64,000 nt of DNA from an uncultured Eubacteriales bacterium (GTDB lineage Bacteria; Bacillota; Clostridia; Christensenellales; Aristaeellaceae), in the NCBI GenBank assembly GCA_902793605.1, contig CADBEB010000002.1, positions 62,001 through 126,000 of the forward strand, in the 5' to 3' direction. Positions 44,585 to 51,938 of this stretch are shown piece after piece. The notes beneath the pieces were generated by a model. That model saw only the letters and a list, made by a program, of their open reading frames with translations. It searched no databases and was not told the origin of the DNA. Numbering within the stretch: the first letter of the stretch is position 1; each line of letters starts with the position of its first letter. A program made the position numbers and the translations under genes.

Positions 44585-45199
44585 GTGATTCGTGATAAAT
44601 CCAGCCATCATGAAAAGATCATTGCGGCAGCCTGGGATGAATTCCTGACTTACGGTTTCGCAGATGCCTCCATGCGGCGTATTGCCGCTGCTGCCGGAAT
44701 GAGCGCCGCCGGGCTTTATAAGCATTTTCCCTCGAAAGAGGACATGTTTGCTGCCCTGGTGGAGCCTGCCTGTCAGGGATTGATGGCGCTTTACCGGCAG
44801 GAGGAAACCCTGGAGACAGAATCCCTGCAACGCGGGGAGATTACACAGAAATGGGAATCCGGCGGAGAGGCAAAGATAGCCTTATCCTATATTTATGACC
44901 ACCTGGACGCTTTCCGGCTGCTGATCTGTAAATCCGCGGGCACACGGTATGAAACCTTCCTGCACGATCTGGCTGTTGAGGAAGAAAAAACGACCATCGC
45001 TATCATGAATATGCTGAAAGCGCAGGGCAAGCAGATCAACAATATTCGCCCGGAGGAGTTTCACTTGCTGGTTACGGCAAACGTGAACGCTGTTTTTCAG
45101 GCTGTGGAGCATGGCTTCACCCGGGAGGAGGCCATGCATTACGCCGATACTCTGGACGCCTTTTTCCCTAAAGCCTGGCAGGCTTTTTTCGGCTACTGA
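44585..45199 (+). CDS. TetR-family transcriptional regulator
   Basis: A 204-residue regulator with an N-terminal helix-turn-helix (about 8-55: FLTYGFADASMRRIAAAAGMSAAGLYKHF, split). The C-terminal ligand domain is not classifiable. Start GTG at 44585 is 6 nt after AAGGAGG. A perfect 15-bp inverted repeat overlaps its promoter. It directly precedes two ABC half-transporter genes that it may control together with the iron-box factor. Confidence 0.87.
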   Translation: MIRDKSSHHEKIIAAAWDEFLTYGFADASMRRIAAAAGMSAAGLYKHFPSKEDMFAALVEPACQGLMALYRQEETLETESLQRGEITQKWESGGEAKIALSYIYDHLDAFRLLICKSAGTRYETFLHDLAVEEEKTTIAIMNMLKAQGKQINNIRPEEFHLLVTANVNAVFQAVEHGFTREEAMHYADTLDAFFPKAWQAFFGY

Positions 45200-45244
45200 G
45201 TCCTCTCATGACCGTAATATAAGGGCGTTTTTTTGCGCCGTTAT

Positions 45245-45260
45245 GTTAGCCAAAACTAAC
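45245..45260. promoter_or_regulatory. Iron-box candidate 3
   Basis: GTTAG-CCAAAA-CTAAC, 20 bp ahead of the first ABC half-transporter gene and after the TetR gene. Confidence 0.7.
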
Positions 45261-45280
45261 TTCAGGAGGTCGATTATTCC

Positions 45281-47044
45281 ATGGACAAACAGACACCCAG
45301 ACGCGGCCGGGGTACCCTGGGCTGGATCGTCAGATTCGCGGGTAAGCGTAAAGGAAGCTACATCGCCAGTGTAGTCCTGGCGATCCTGAACGTGGTATGC
45401 GGATTTATCCCTTTCATTTATCTGGCACACATCACCAAAGGGCTGCTGGAAAAAACAGCCGATTTCCGTTACTGCCTGGCGCAGTGCCTGTGGATGGCTG
45501 TATTCTTCATACTGAGCCGGCTTTTTCATGCTTTTTCCACGACCCTGTCACACCGGGCGACCTTTGAGGTGCTGGCTAACGTGCGCAGGCAATTGACCCG
45601 GAAACTGGCCAGGATGCCGCTGGGTGATGTGCTGGACGAGTCTTCGGGCACCTACAAGAACATCATCGTAGAGCGGGTGGATTCCATTGAGACTACGCTG
45701 GCCCACATGATTCCGGAATTGACCTCAAACATTATCATCCCTTTCGTGATCTTCGGCTATATGCTGAGCATTGACTGGCGGCTGTCGCTGCTTTCCCTGA
45801 TTACGGTACCGGTCGGCCTTGTTTGCTTTAGCCTGATGATGCGCGGGAGTAACGAGAGCTACCAGAACACCGTGGTCAAGACGAAGGCGCTGAACGATAC
45901 CGCAGTGGAATATATCAACGGTATCGAAGTCATCAAGGCTTTCGGCAAATCGAAAACCAGCTATGAGAGGTTCATTGTCGCGGCCCGTGAAGGCGCCGAC
46001 TGCTTCATTGAATGGATGCGGCGCTGCAATGTGTACCAGAACCTGGCCCTGGCGATCCTGCCTGCGACGCTCCTGCCGCTCCTGCCTTTCGGTGTTTCCT
46101 ATTTCATGAACGGCGCGGTCACCGCACCGGACCTGCTGATGCTTATCGTGCTGTCTATGGGCCTGATCACACCCTTCGTGATGGCAACAAGCTATATGGA
46201 TGAGATCTCCAAGGCCGGAACGATCATCGGGGAAGCAACATCAATCCTGGAAAAACGGGAGCTGGTTCGTCCGGACAGGCTGGAACAGAAACCGAACGGA
46301 AGCACCATCTGTCTGAAGGATGTACATTTCGCCTATAAGGAAGAAGAAGTCCTGCACGGTATAAACCTGACGATCCGTGAAGGTACGGTCAACGCGCTGG
46401 TGGGACCTTCCGGTTCCGGCAAGAGCACCATCGCCAAGCTGATTGCGTCCTTCTGGGACGTGGGCAGCGGCAGTATAACCTATGGCGGCGTCGATATACG
46501 GAAGATCCCGCTGGACGATTACCAGAAAGAAATCGCGTTTGTATCGCAGGACAATTACCTGTTTGACATGAGCGTCATGGAAAACATCCGTCTGGGCAAT
46601 CCCAAAGCGACAGACACCCAGGTAATCGAAGCGGCGAAGGACTGCGGCTGCCATGATTTCATCCTGCAGCTGGAAAACGGCTATCAGACCATCTGCGGCG
46701 GCGCGGGCGGACATCTTTCCGGCGGTGAGCGCCAGCGCATATCCATCGCGCGGGCTATGCTGAAAAACGCACCGGTCATCATCCTGGACGAGGCGACTGC
46801 CTATACCGACCCGGAGAATGAAGCACTGGTGCAGCACAGCGTGGCAAAGCTGGTACAGGACCGGACGCTGATCGTGATTGCTCACCGGCTGTCAACGATT
46901 GTCTCCGCTGATCAGATTATCCTGATCAATGACGGCCGGATTGAAGCAACCGGTACGCAGGAGGAACTGCTTCAGAGCAGCGACCTGTACCGGAGCATGT
47001 GGCAGGCACATATCGCTGCAAAGGAAGATGAGGACAATGCTTAA
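45281..47044 (+). CDS. ABC half-transporter 1 (exporter fold)
   Basis: A 587-residue fusion of six membrane helices (about 25-310) and an ATPase domain. Walker A GPSGSGKST is near 375, the signature LSGGERQRI near 480 and Walker B VIILDEAT near 500. The following AYTDPENE keeps the D-loop region but Glu-Ala-Thr-Ala replaces the common S. It pairs with the next gene as a heterodimer. Iron-regulated pairs of this fold in other bacteria (IrtAB, YbtPQ) import siderophores; the iron box upstream suggests such a role here (inference). Confidence 0.88.
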   Translation: MDKQTPRRGRGTLGWIVRFAGKRKGSYIASVVLAILNVVCGFIPFIYLAHITKGLLEKTADFRYCLAQCLWMAVFFILSRLFHAFSTTLSHRATFEVLANVRRQLTRKLARMPLGDVLDESSGTYKNIIVERVDSIETTLAHMIPELTSNIIIPFVIFGYMLSIDWRLSLLSLITVPVGLVCFSLMMRGSNESYQNTVVKTKALNDTAVEYINGIEVIKAFGKSKTSYERFIVAAREGADCFIEWMRRCNVYQNLALAILPATLLPLLPFGVSYFMNGAVTAPDLLMLIVLSMGLITPFVMATSYMDEISKAGTIIGEATSILEKRELVRPDRLEQKPNGSTICLKDVHFAYKEEEVLHGINLTIREGTVNALVGPSGSGKSTIAKLIASFWDVGSGSITYGGVDIRKIPLDDYQKEIAFVSQDNYLFDMSVMENIRLGNPKATDTQVIEAAKDCGCHDFILQLENGYQTICGGAGGHLSGGERQRISIARAMLKNAPVIILDEATAYTDPENEALVQHSVAKLVQDRTLIVIAHRLSTIVSADQIILINDGRIEATGTQEELLQSSDLYRSMWQAHIAAKEDEDNA

Positions 47045-48773
47045 AACGCTGAAGAAATACTTTGATTTCTGCAACCGGGAAGACCGGAACAAGCTGTACC
47101 TGGCTGTTGTGCTCGGCGTAGTCAGGGCAATTTTCGCCGCCCTGCGTATTACGGCGATCGCGGTTGTGGTACAGGGACTGATCGAAGGCAAGCTGACATC
47201 CCGGCACCTCTGGCTGTCGCTGGGTATTATGGCGCTGTCTGTTCTCGGACAGTTCTGTATCAACCTGAAAACCACCATGCTCCAGTGTGAGGCAGGCTAT
47301 CATTCCTGCGCGGACAAGCGCATTGAGATCGCAGAGCACCTGCGCTACCTGCCTATGGGGTTTTTTAACCGCAATTCCCTGGGCGCTATCACCAATGTGA
47401 CGACCAATACGCTGGAAGCGCTCGGCGATATTGCCACCCGCATCGTTATGGTCACGACCCAGGGTATCCTGACCACGGCCGTGATCGCGGTATTTGTCCT
47501 GTGCTTTGACTGGCGGATCGGGCTGATCCTGGTAGCCGGCATTGCGATCTATACCCTGTTCAACACGGTGATGCAGCATATGGTTCGCCCTGTTGCGCCC
47601 CGGAAGCACAGGGCTGATGAGGACCTTGTCACTCAGGTCATCGAATATGTACAGGGAATCGCGGAAGTCAAGAATTATTCGCTGACTGATGACACCGCGA
47701 AGAAACTGGACGCAGCCATTACAGAGAAGCAGATTGCTGACACCAAGCTGGAATATGCTGCGATCCCCGGGGTCACATTACAGAACATTGCCACCAAGCT
47801 TACCGGCGTAGTCATGTCCGTCATGTCCCTGAAATTCTATTTTGACGGCACCATGGAACTGCTGTACTGCATCATGAAGATGGTATCGGCTTTCCTGATC
47901 TATGAAAGCCTGGACTCCATGAGCGCGTTCACCGCCCTGCTGCGGAACATTAACATCGCCGTGACGAAAACCAAAGAGATTATGGATATGCCGCCAATGG
48001 ATATCGACGGCGCGGAGATTACACCCGCGAAACGTGATATCGAACTGAAGAATGTTGATTTCTCCTATGACCGGCGTAAAATCATTGACAATGTAAGCCT
48101 GACGATTCCGGAGAAAACCACCACAGCTTTTGTCGGCCCCTCCGGCGGCGGCAAGACAACCTTGTGCCACCTGATGGCACGGTTCTGGGATGTGCAGGCA
48201 GGGCAGGTATTGCTGGGCGGCCGGGACGTGAAGGACTACAGTTTTGATTCGCTGATGAAAAACTTCAGTTTTGTTTTCCAGAGCGTCTATCTTTTTGAGG
48301 ATACAATCGCCAACAACATCCGTTTCGGCGAGCCGGAGGCTTCCATGGACAAGGTCATTGAGGCTGCAAAGAAGGCCCGCTGCCATGATTTCATCATGGC
48401 GCTGCCGGATGGTTACCAGACTATCATCGGAGAAGGCGGAGCAAGCCTTTCCGGCGGGGAAAAGCAACGGATTTCCATTGCCCGTGCCATTATGAAGGAC
48501 GCCCCGATCATCATACTGGATGAGGCCACAGCCAATGTGGACCCGGAAAGTGAAGCGGAACTGACCGCTGCAATCGAGGAACTGACGAAGGAAAAGACGA
48601 TCATCATGATTGCCCACAGACTGAAGACCGTTCGCCATGCCAATCAGATTTTTGTAATCGATAATGGAAAGATTGTTCAGCAGGGCACGCACCGGGAACT
48701 GATCAGGGAGAACGGCATCTATAAGACCTTTGTGGAAGGCCGGCAGGAAGCCGCCTCCTGGAAAATCGCGTAA
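47037..48773 (+). CDS. ABC half-transporter 2 (exporter fold)
   Basis: A 578-residue partner of the preceding half-transporter, with six membrane helices then an ATPase domain: Walker A GPSGGGKTT near residue 367, signature LSGGEKQRI near 473, Walker B IIILDEATANVDPESE near 493. The start at 47037 overlaps the upstream gene by 8 bp; an ATG at 47028 is an alternative. The substrate is unknown; see the preceding gene for the siderophore-import idea. Confidence 0.88.
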   Translation: MLKTLKKYFDFCNREDRNKLYLAVVLGVVRAIFAALRITAIAVVVQGLIEGKLTSRHLWLSLGIMALSVLGQFCINLKTTMLQCEAGYHSCADKRIEIAEHLRYLPMGFFNRNSLGAITNVTTNTLEALGDIATRIVMVTTQGILTTAVIAVFVLCFDWRIGLILVAGIAIYTLFNTVMQHMVRPVAPRKHRADEDLVTQVIEYVQGIAEVKNYSLTDDTAKKLDAAITEKQIADTKLEYAAIPGVTLQNIATKLTGVVMSVMSLKFYFDGTMELLYCIMKMVSAFLIYESLDSMSAFTALLRNINIAVTKTKEIMDMPPMDIDGAEITPAKRDIELKNVDFSYDRRKIIDNVSLTIPEKTTTAFVGPSGGGKTTLCHLMARFWDVQAGQVLLGGRDVKDYSFDSLMKNFSFVFQSVYLFEDTIANNIRFGEPEASMDKVIEAAKKARCHDFIMALPDGYQTIIGEGGASLSGGEKQRISIARAIMKDAPIIILDEATANVDPESEAELTAAIEELTKEKTIIMIAHRLKTVRHANQIFVIDNGKIVQQGTHRELIRENGIYKTFVEGRQEAASWKIA

Positions 48774-48783
48774 GAATAAAACG

Positions 48784-48861
48784 GTATCAATCGATTTCTG
48801 TCGAAATCAATTGATACAGCCATCGTAACGCCGGCCCGCCTCGTCTTCGTGCCGGCGTTAC
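48784..48861 (+). terminator. Two hairpins after the ABC half-transporters
   Basis: GTATCAAT/ATTGATAC arms (48784-48791, 48810-48817) with extended internal pairing, then a perfect 11-bp stem GTAACGCCGGC (48825-48835 with 48851-48861). Neither has a long T run, so termination is possible but not certain. Confidence 0.5.
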
Positions 48862-48904
48862 TTGCATTCTGACAGCCGGCATTAATTGCCCTTCGACTAC
48901 CCTC

Positions 48905-48932
48905 TTGATTTACGCCTTATTTGGGATATAAT
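48905..48932 (+). promoter_or_regulatory. Promoter ahead of the small HTH/ZIP region
   Basis: TTGATT (48905-48910) and TATAAT (48927-48932), 16-bp spacer. Iron-box candidate 4 lies just downstream of the predicted start. Confidence 0.7.
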
Positions 48933-48944
48933 AGTTTTACTATT

Positions 48945-48960
48945 GTTAGCATTCGCTAAC
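48945..48960. promoter_or_regulatory. Iron-box candidate 4
   Basis: GTTAG-CATTCG-CTAAC, about +5 to +20 from the TATAAT promoter at 48927. Confidence 0.75.
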
Positions 48961-48995
48961 ATACAAATTCGGGGACTTTTCCTGGAGGGCAAAGC

Positions 48996-49199
48996 ATGAA
49001 GGGTTATCTGTCAGTGCGGGAGACAGCCAATAAACGTGGCTTGTATACAGGGGTGAAGGACATATTCCCGGATGTGAACACCCGGAGCTGTGTATGGATT
49101 GTTCCCGAGAATCGTATGAAGCCAAAGAAATTGAAGCCGGGTGAAAACATGAATATGAAAAACAGGATATCCATTTTCTTGACGACAAGAGTTAGCTGA
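48996..49199 (+). CDS. Small helix-turn-helix-like protein, possibly degenerate
   Basis: A 67-residue frame behind a good GGAGGG ribosome site and an iron-boxed promoter. MKGYLSVRETANKRGL and the later CVWIVPENRMKPKKLKPG resemble the ends of small MerR/excisionase-like helix-turn-helix proteins common in Clostridia (SVxEAA...W.IP.xAxKP). The middle differs and is shorter than expected, so the gene may be decayed. Its stop codon lies inside iron-box candidate 5. It may merely be a leader for the zinc/iron transporter gene. Confidence 0.4.
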   Translation: MKGYLSVRETANKRGLYTGVKDIFPDVNTRSCVWIVPENRMKPKKLKPGENMNMKNRISIFLTTRVS

Positions 49200-49206
49200 T
49201 ACTAAC
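49191..49206. promoter_or_regulatory. Iron-box candidate 5
   Basis: GTTAG-CTGATA-CTAAC, overlapping the stop codon of the small frame and 192 bp before the ZIP gene. The 49207-49397 stretch between shows no other clear signal. Confidence 0.6.
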
Positions 49207-49397
49207 AATCTCCAAAAAGAGGAATTGCGATATGTCCGGATAGGCGTCACAGCATCAGAAAAAGGTTATGAGCATGCTCTGCCGGGGCAAGGAAATCTTC
49301 AAACCCCTGAATACGGGCTGGGTCGATGATCATGTAGGCTGTATCCGGGAATAGACAGTCAGTGTATTCCTGAAATGCGGCCAGAGGAGAACAACAA

Positions 49398-50180
49398 ATG
49401 AATGCTGATGTATTAACTGGTGTAATGATCCCGTTTGCAGGTACAGCTGCCGGTGCTGCCTGTGTTTTCTTCATGAAGAAGAATCTGTCACGCAACGTTC
49501 AGCGTGCCCTGACAGGTTTTGCTAGCGGCGTCATGGTGGCAGCTTCCGTCTGGAGCCTGATTATTCCGGCGATGGAGCAGTCTGATTCAATGGGAAAGCT
49601 GTCTTTTCTGCCGGCTGTCATTGGCTTCTGGCTCGGGATCCTGTTCCTGCTGCTGCTGGATTCTGTTATTCCTCATCTTCACATGAATGCGGAAAAAGCG
49701 GAAGGTCCGAAGAGCAGGCTTGCGAGAACGACAATGATGGTATTGGCTGTCACACTCCACAATATTCCGGAGGGAATGGCCGTGGGCGTAGTCTATGCCG
49801 GCTTTCTGTCCGGATCCGCGGAGATTACCTCGGGAGGAGCGCTGGCGCTCTCTTTGGGTATAGCCATTCAGAACTTTCCGGAGGGAGCAATCATCTCTAT
49901 GCCGCTGCACGCGGAGGGAAAAAGCAAAAGGAAAGCGTTCTTTGACGGTGTGCTTTCCGGTGTGGTGGAACCGGCAGCCGCTGTGCTGACAATTCTTCTG
50001 TCATCCGTGATTGTTCCTGCCATGCCGTATCTGCTGAGCTTTGCGGCCGGTGCGATGATGTATGTGGTGGTGGAGGAACTGATCCCGGAAATGAGTGAGG
50101 GAGAACACTCCAACATCGGCGTCATCATGTTTGCGGCAGGCTTTACCCTGATGATGGCGCTGGATGTTGCATTGGGATAA
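49398..50180 (+). CDS. ZIP-family metal transporter (ZupT/GufA-like)
   Basis: A 260-residue membrane protein with about eight helices that moves divalent metals such as Zn2+ or Fe2+ into the cytosol. The two metal-site motifs HNIPEG (near 119) and QNFPEG (near 155) are intact, and EELIPE occurs near the end. The His-rich loop of many ZIPs is short here. GAGGAG precedes the ATG. Two iron-box palindromes upstream suggest iron control. It is followed by a methyltransferase gene 14 bp later. Confidence 0.87.
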   Translation: MNADVLTGVMIPFAGTAAGAACVFFMKKNLSRNVQRALTGFASGVMVAASVWSLIIPAMEQSDSMGKLSFLPAVIGFWLGILFLLLLDSVIPHLHMNAEKAEGPKSRLARTTMMVLAVTLHNIPEGMAVGVVYAGFLSGSAEITSGGALALSLGIAIQNFPEGAIISMPLHAEGKSKRKAFFDGVLSGVVEPAAAVLTILLSSVIVPAMPYLLSFAAGAMMYVVVEELIPEMSEGEHSNIGVIMFAAGFTLMMALDVALG

Positions 50181-50194
50181 AGGAGGAATGCCTT

Positions 50195-50809
50195 ATGAAA
50201 AAGAAGATCTGGGATCTTTACGCACCGGTATACAAGCGGGCTATGAAATCAGATCAGCAGATCTATGATTTTATGTATTCCCGTATTCCCGAAAGAATAC
50301 AGGACAAAGAAGTTCTGGAAATCGCCACCGGTCCCGGATTGCTGGCGAAACATGTTGCTCCTGCGTCAAAACAGATGATTGCAACAGATTATTCTGACGG
50401 AATGATTGCGGAAGCAAAGAAGGGCGATTGCCCCGAAAACCTGGTCTTTGAGGTGGCTGATGCCATGAACCTGCCCTATGCCGACGATTCCTTCGACGCG
50501 GTATTGATTGCCAATGCGCTGCATATCGTTCCCGATCCGGACAAGGCGCTCCGTGAGATAGATCGCGTACTGCGTCCGGGAGGTATCCTGATTGCGCCGA
50601 ACTTCGTGGAGCATAAAGGAACGCTGAGGAGCCGTGTCTGGTCCGGAATCCTTCGGATTGCAGGTATTCGTTTTGAACACCAGTGGACAGCGCAGGAATA
50701 TCTCGTTTTTCTGGAAGAGCATGGCTGGAAGGTTGTTTTCAGCAGGGAAATGGCAGTGAGAATCGCCATGATGTATACGGAATGCGTAAGAAAGGAAGAG
50801 ATGAAGTAA
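50195..50809 (+). CDS. Class I SAM-dependent methyltransferase
   Basis: A 204-residue methyltransferase with motif I VLEIATGPGLLAKH (residues 40-53), acidic ATDYSDGM (about 66-73), ADAMNLPYADDSFDAVL (near 90) and the post-motif RVLRPGG near 128. The fold resembles UbiE/type 11 methyltransferases. Substrate unknown. It follows the ZIP gene by 14 bp with RBS AAAGGAGG and is presumably in its operon. Confidence 0.85.
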   Translation: MKKKIWDLYAPVYKRAMKSDQQIYDFMYSRIPERIQDKEVLEIATGPGLLAKHVAPASKQMIATDYSDGMIAEAKKGDCPENLVFEVADAMNLPYADDSFDAVLIANALHIVPDPDKALREIDRVLRPGGILIAPNFVEHKGTLRSRVWSGILRIAGIRFEHQWTAQEYLVFLEEHGWKVVFSREMAVRIAMMYTECVRKEEMK

Positions 50810-50915
50810 AGTATCTGATTTCAAAGGAACAGGAGGGATGAACATCGGTCATTGTTTCAAAGTATCAGAGGACAAAGCGGAATATCATGATCATCAACTT
50901 TGAAACTGTCAGGAA

Positions 50916-51284
50916 TTATCCCTCAATTCCCATCTGTTTACGTATGGCGGTAAAAGATTTTTCCGACAGATCGTGCTCAACTTTGCATGCGTCTTTTCGG
51001 GCAGTTGCCTCGTCTACACCAATAGAAACGAAAAACTTTGTCAAAGTCAGATGGCGGTCATAAATACGACGAGCAATGGGATAACCTTTGTCTGTCAGCG
51101 AGATAAGTCCGCCTTTTTCCATGGAAATATAACCATTCTCCCTGAGTTTCTTCATCGCAACACTGACAGAAGGCTTTGTGTATCCAAGCGATTCGGCAAT
51201 ATCTGTTGAACGTGCATAACCCTTGTTTTCCAGCAGAACCAGAATCTGTTCGAGATAATCCTCTGCTGATTCGTAGATATTCAT
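50916..51284 (-). CDS. DtxR-family iron-type metalloregulator 1 (short)
   Basis: A 122-residue metal-dependent repressor. The winged helix (about 8-65, STDIAESLGYTKPSVSVAMKKLRENG in parts) and dimerisation domain (about 66-120) are present, but the SH3 domain of DtxR is missing. The DACKVEHDLS motif near residue 98 carries the CxxEH ligands of DtxR/IdeR-like iron sensors, where MntR has an acidic residue instead of Cys. The start at 51284 follows AAGGAAGGAT. It is the second gene of an AraC-DtxR unit divergent from the FTR1 operon, and a close paralog is encoded at 61538. Confidence 0.87.
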   Translation of the reverse strand: MNIYESAEDYLEQILVLLENKGYARSTDIAESLGYTKPSVSVAMKKLRENGYISMEKGGLISLTDKGYPIARRIYDRHLTLTKFFVSIGVDEATARKDACKVEHDLSEKSFTAIRKQMGIEG

Positions 51285-51335
51285 ATCAATCCTTCCTTCC
51301 GGTAGTATCACTTCACTCATCTGTCAAAGAATGTA

Positions 51336-51728
51336 TCATATCAGCCGACTGAAATCAATCGGATCTTCAGCGGGTGATGATTCTGCTGACTGAATCCGCC
51401 AGTCGCTGGGTGAAAGACCGACGTATTTTTTGAACTGATGAGAAAAATGAGCCGGGGAAACGTATCCGACGGCAGTACCGATTTCAGCCACGGAGAGATT
51501 TGTTTCCATCAGTAATTTTTTTGCATTTTCACAGCGAACCGCGTTATGATACCACAACAGGGTATGACCCGTCTCATGTTTAAAAACACGGGCAAGATAA
51601 TTGCTGTTCACATAGAGCATTCCCGCAATTTCTGACAGGGAAAACTTTTGCTCGCTGTGCTCCCAAATGTAATTCGCCGCTTGCAGAGCAAGGCGTTTTC
51701 CTGCCGGCGTCTTATCTTCATTCAGCAT
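51336..51728 (-). CDS. AraC-family DNA-binding protein (stand-alone domain)
   Basis: A 130-residue regulator that is almost only the AraC DNA-binding domain: the first HTH is FSLSEIAGMLYVNSNYLARVFKHETG (in parts, about 30-55) and the second LSVAEIGTAVGYVSPAHFSHQFKK (about 78-101). There is no N-terminal ligand domain, which may sit in another protein or have been lost. It heads the unit with DtxR 1; iron-box candidate 6 lies 37 bp upstream. Confidence 0.85.
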   Translation of the reverse strand: MLNEDKTPAGKRLALQAANYIWEHSEQKFSLSEIAGMLYVNSNYLARVFKHETGHTLLWYHNAVRCENAKKLLMETNLSVAEIGTAVGYVSPAHFSHQFKKYVGLSPSDWRIQSAESSPAEDPIDFSRLI

Positions 51729-51764
51729 TCCCGTATCCTCCGATAAGGCTTAGTTCATCATGAT

Positions 51765-51780
51765 ATTAGCATAGGCTAAT
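51765..51780. promoter_or_regulatory. Iron-box candidate 6
   Basis: ATTAG-CATAGG-CTAAT, upstream of the AraC/DtxR unit. A TATTAT (-10 on the minus strand, 51784-51779) overlaps its edge. Confidence 0.65.
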
Positions 51781-51863
51781 AATAGAATCAAATATTTCAG
51801 ATCCAGAGATGATATTTTTATATTAGTAATTTGAAAATGGTCAATATCAGACATGGAAAATTA

Positions 51864-51879
51864 ATTAGCTTATGCTAAT
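51864..51879. promoter_or_regulatory. Iron-box candidate 7
   Basis: ATTAG-CTTATG-CTAAT, touching the TATACT -10 box (51879-51884) of the FTR1 operon. Confidence 0.7.
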
Positions 51880-51891
51880 ATACTTTCTGTT

Positions 51892-51907
51892 GTTAGAATA
51901 AACTAAC
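51892..51907. promoter_or_regulatory. Iron-box candidate 8
   Basis: GTTAG-AATAAA-CTAAC, at about the transcription start of the FTR1 operon, 28 bp after candidate 7. Confidence 0.75.
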
Positions 51908-51938
51908 GACGGAATAACCACGGAAAGAGGCTCGCACT

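Noticed and set aside
49247..49495. Minus-strand frame of 82 codons opposite the ZIP 5' region
   Set aside because: It overlaps the well-supported ZIP start and shows no family signature; considered as a possible remnant but not supportable.
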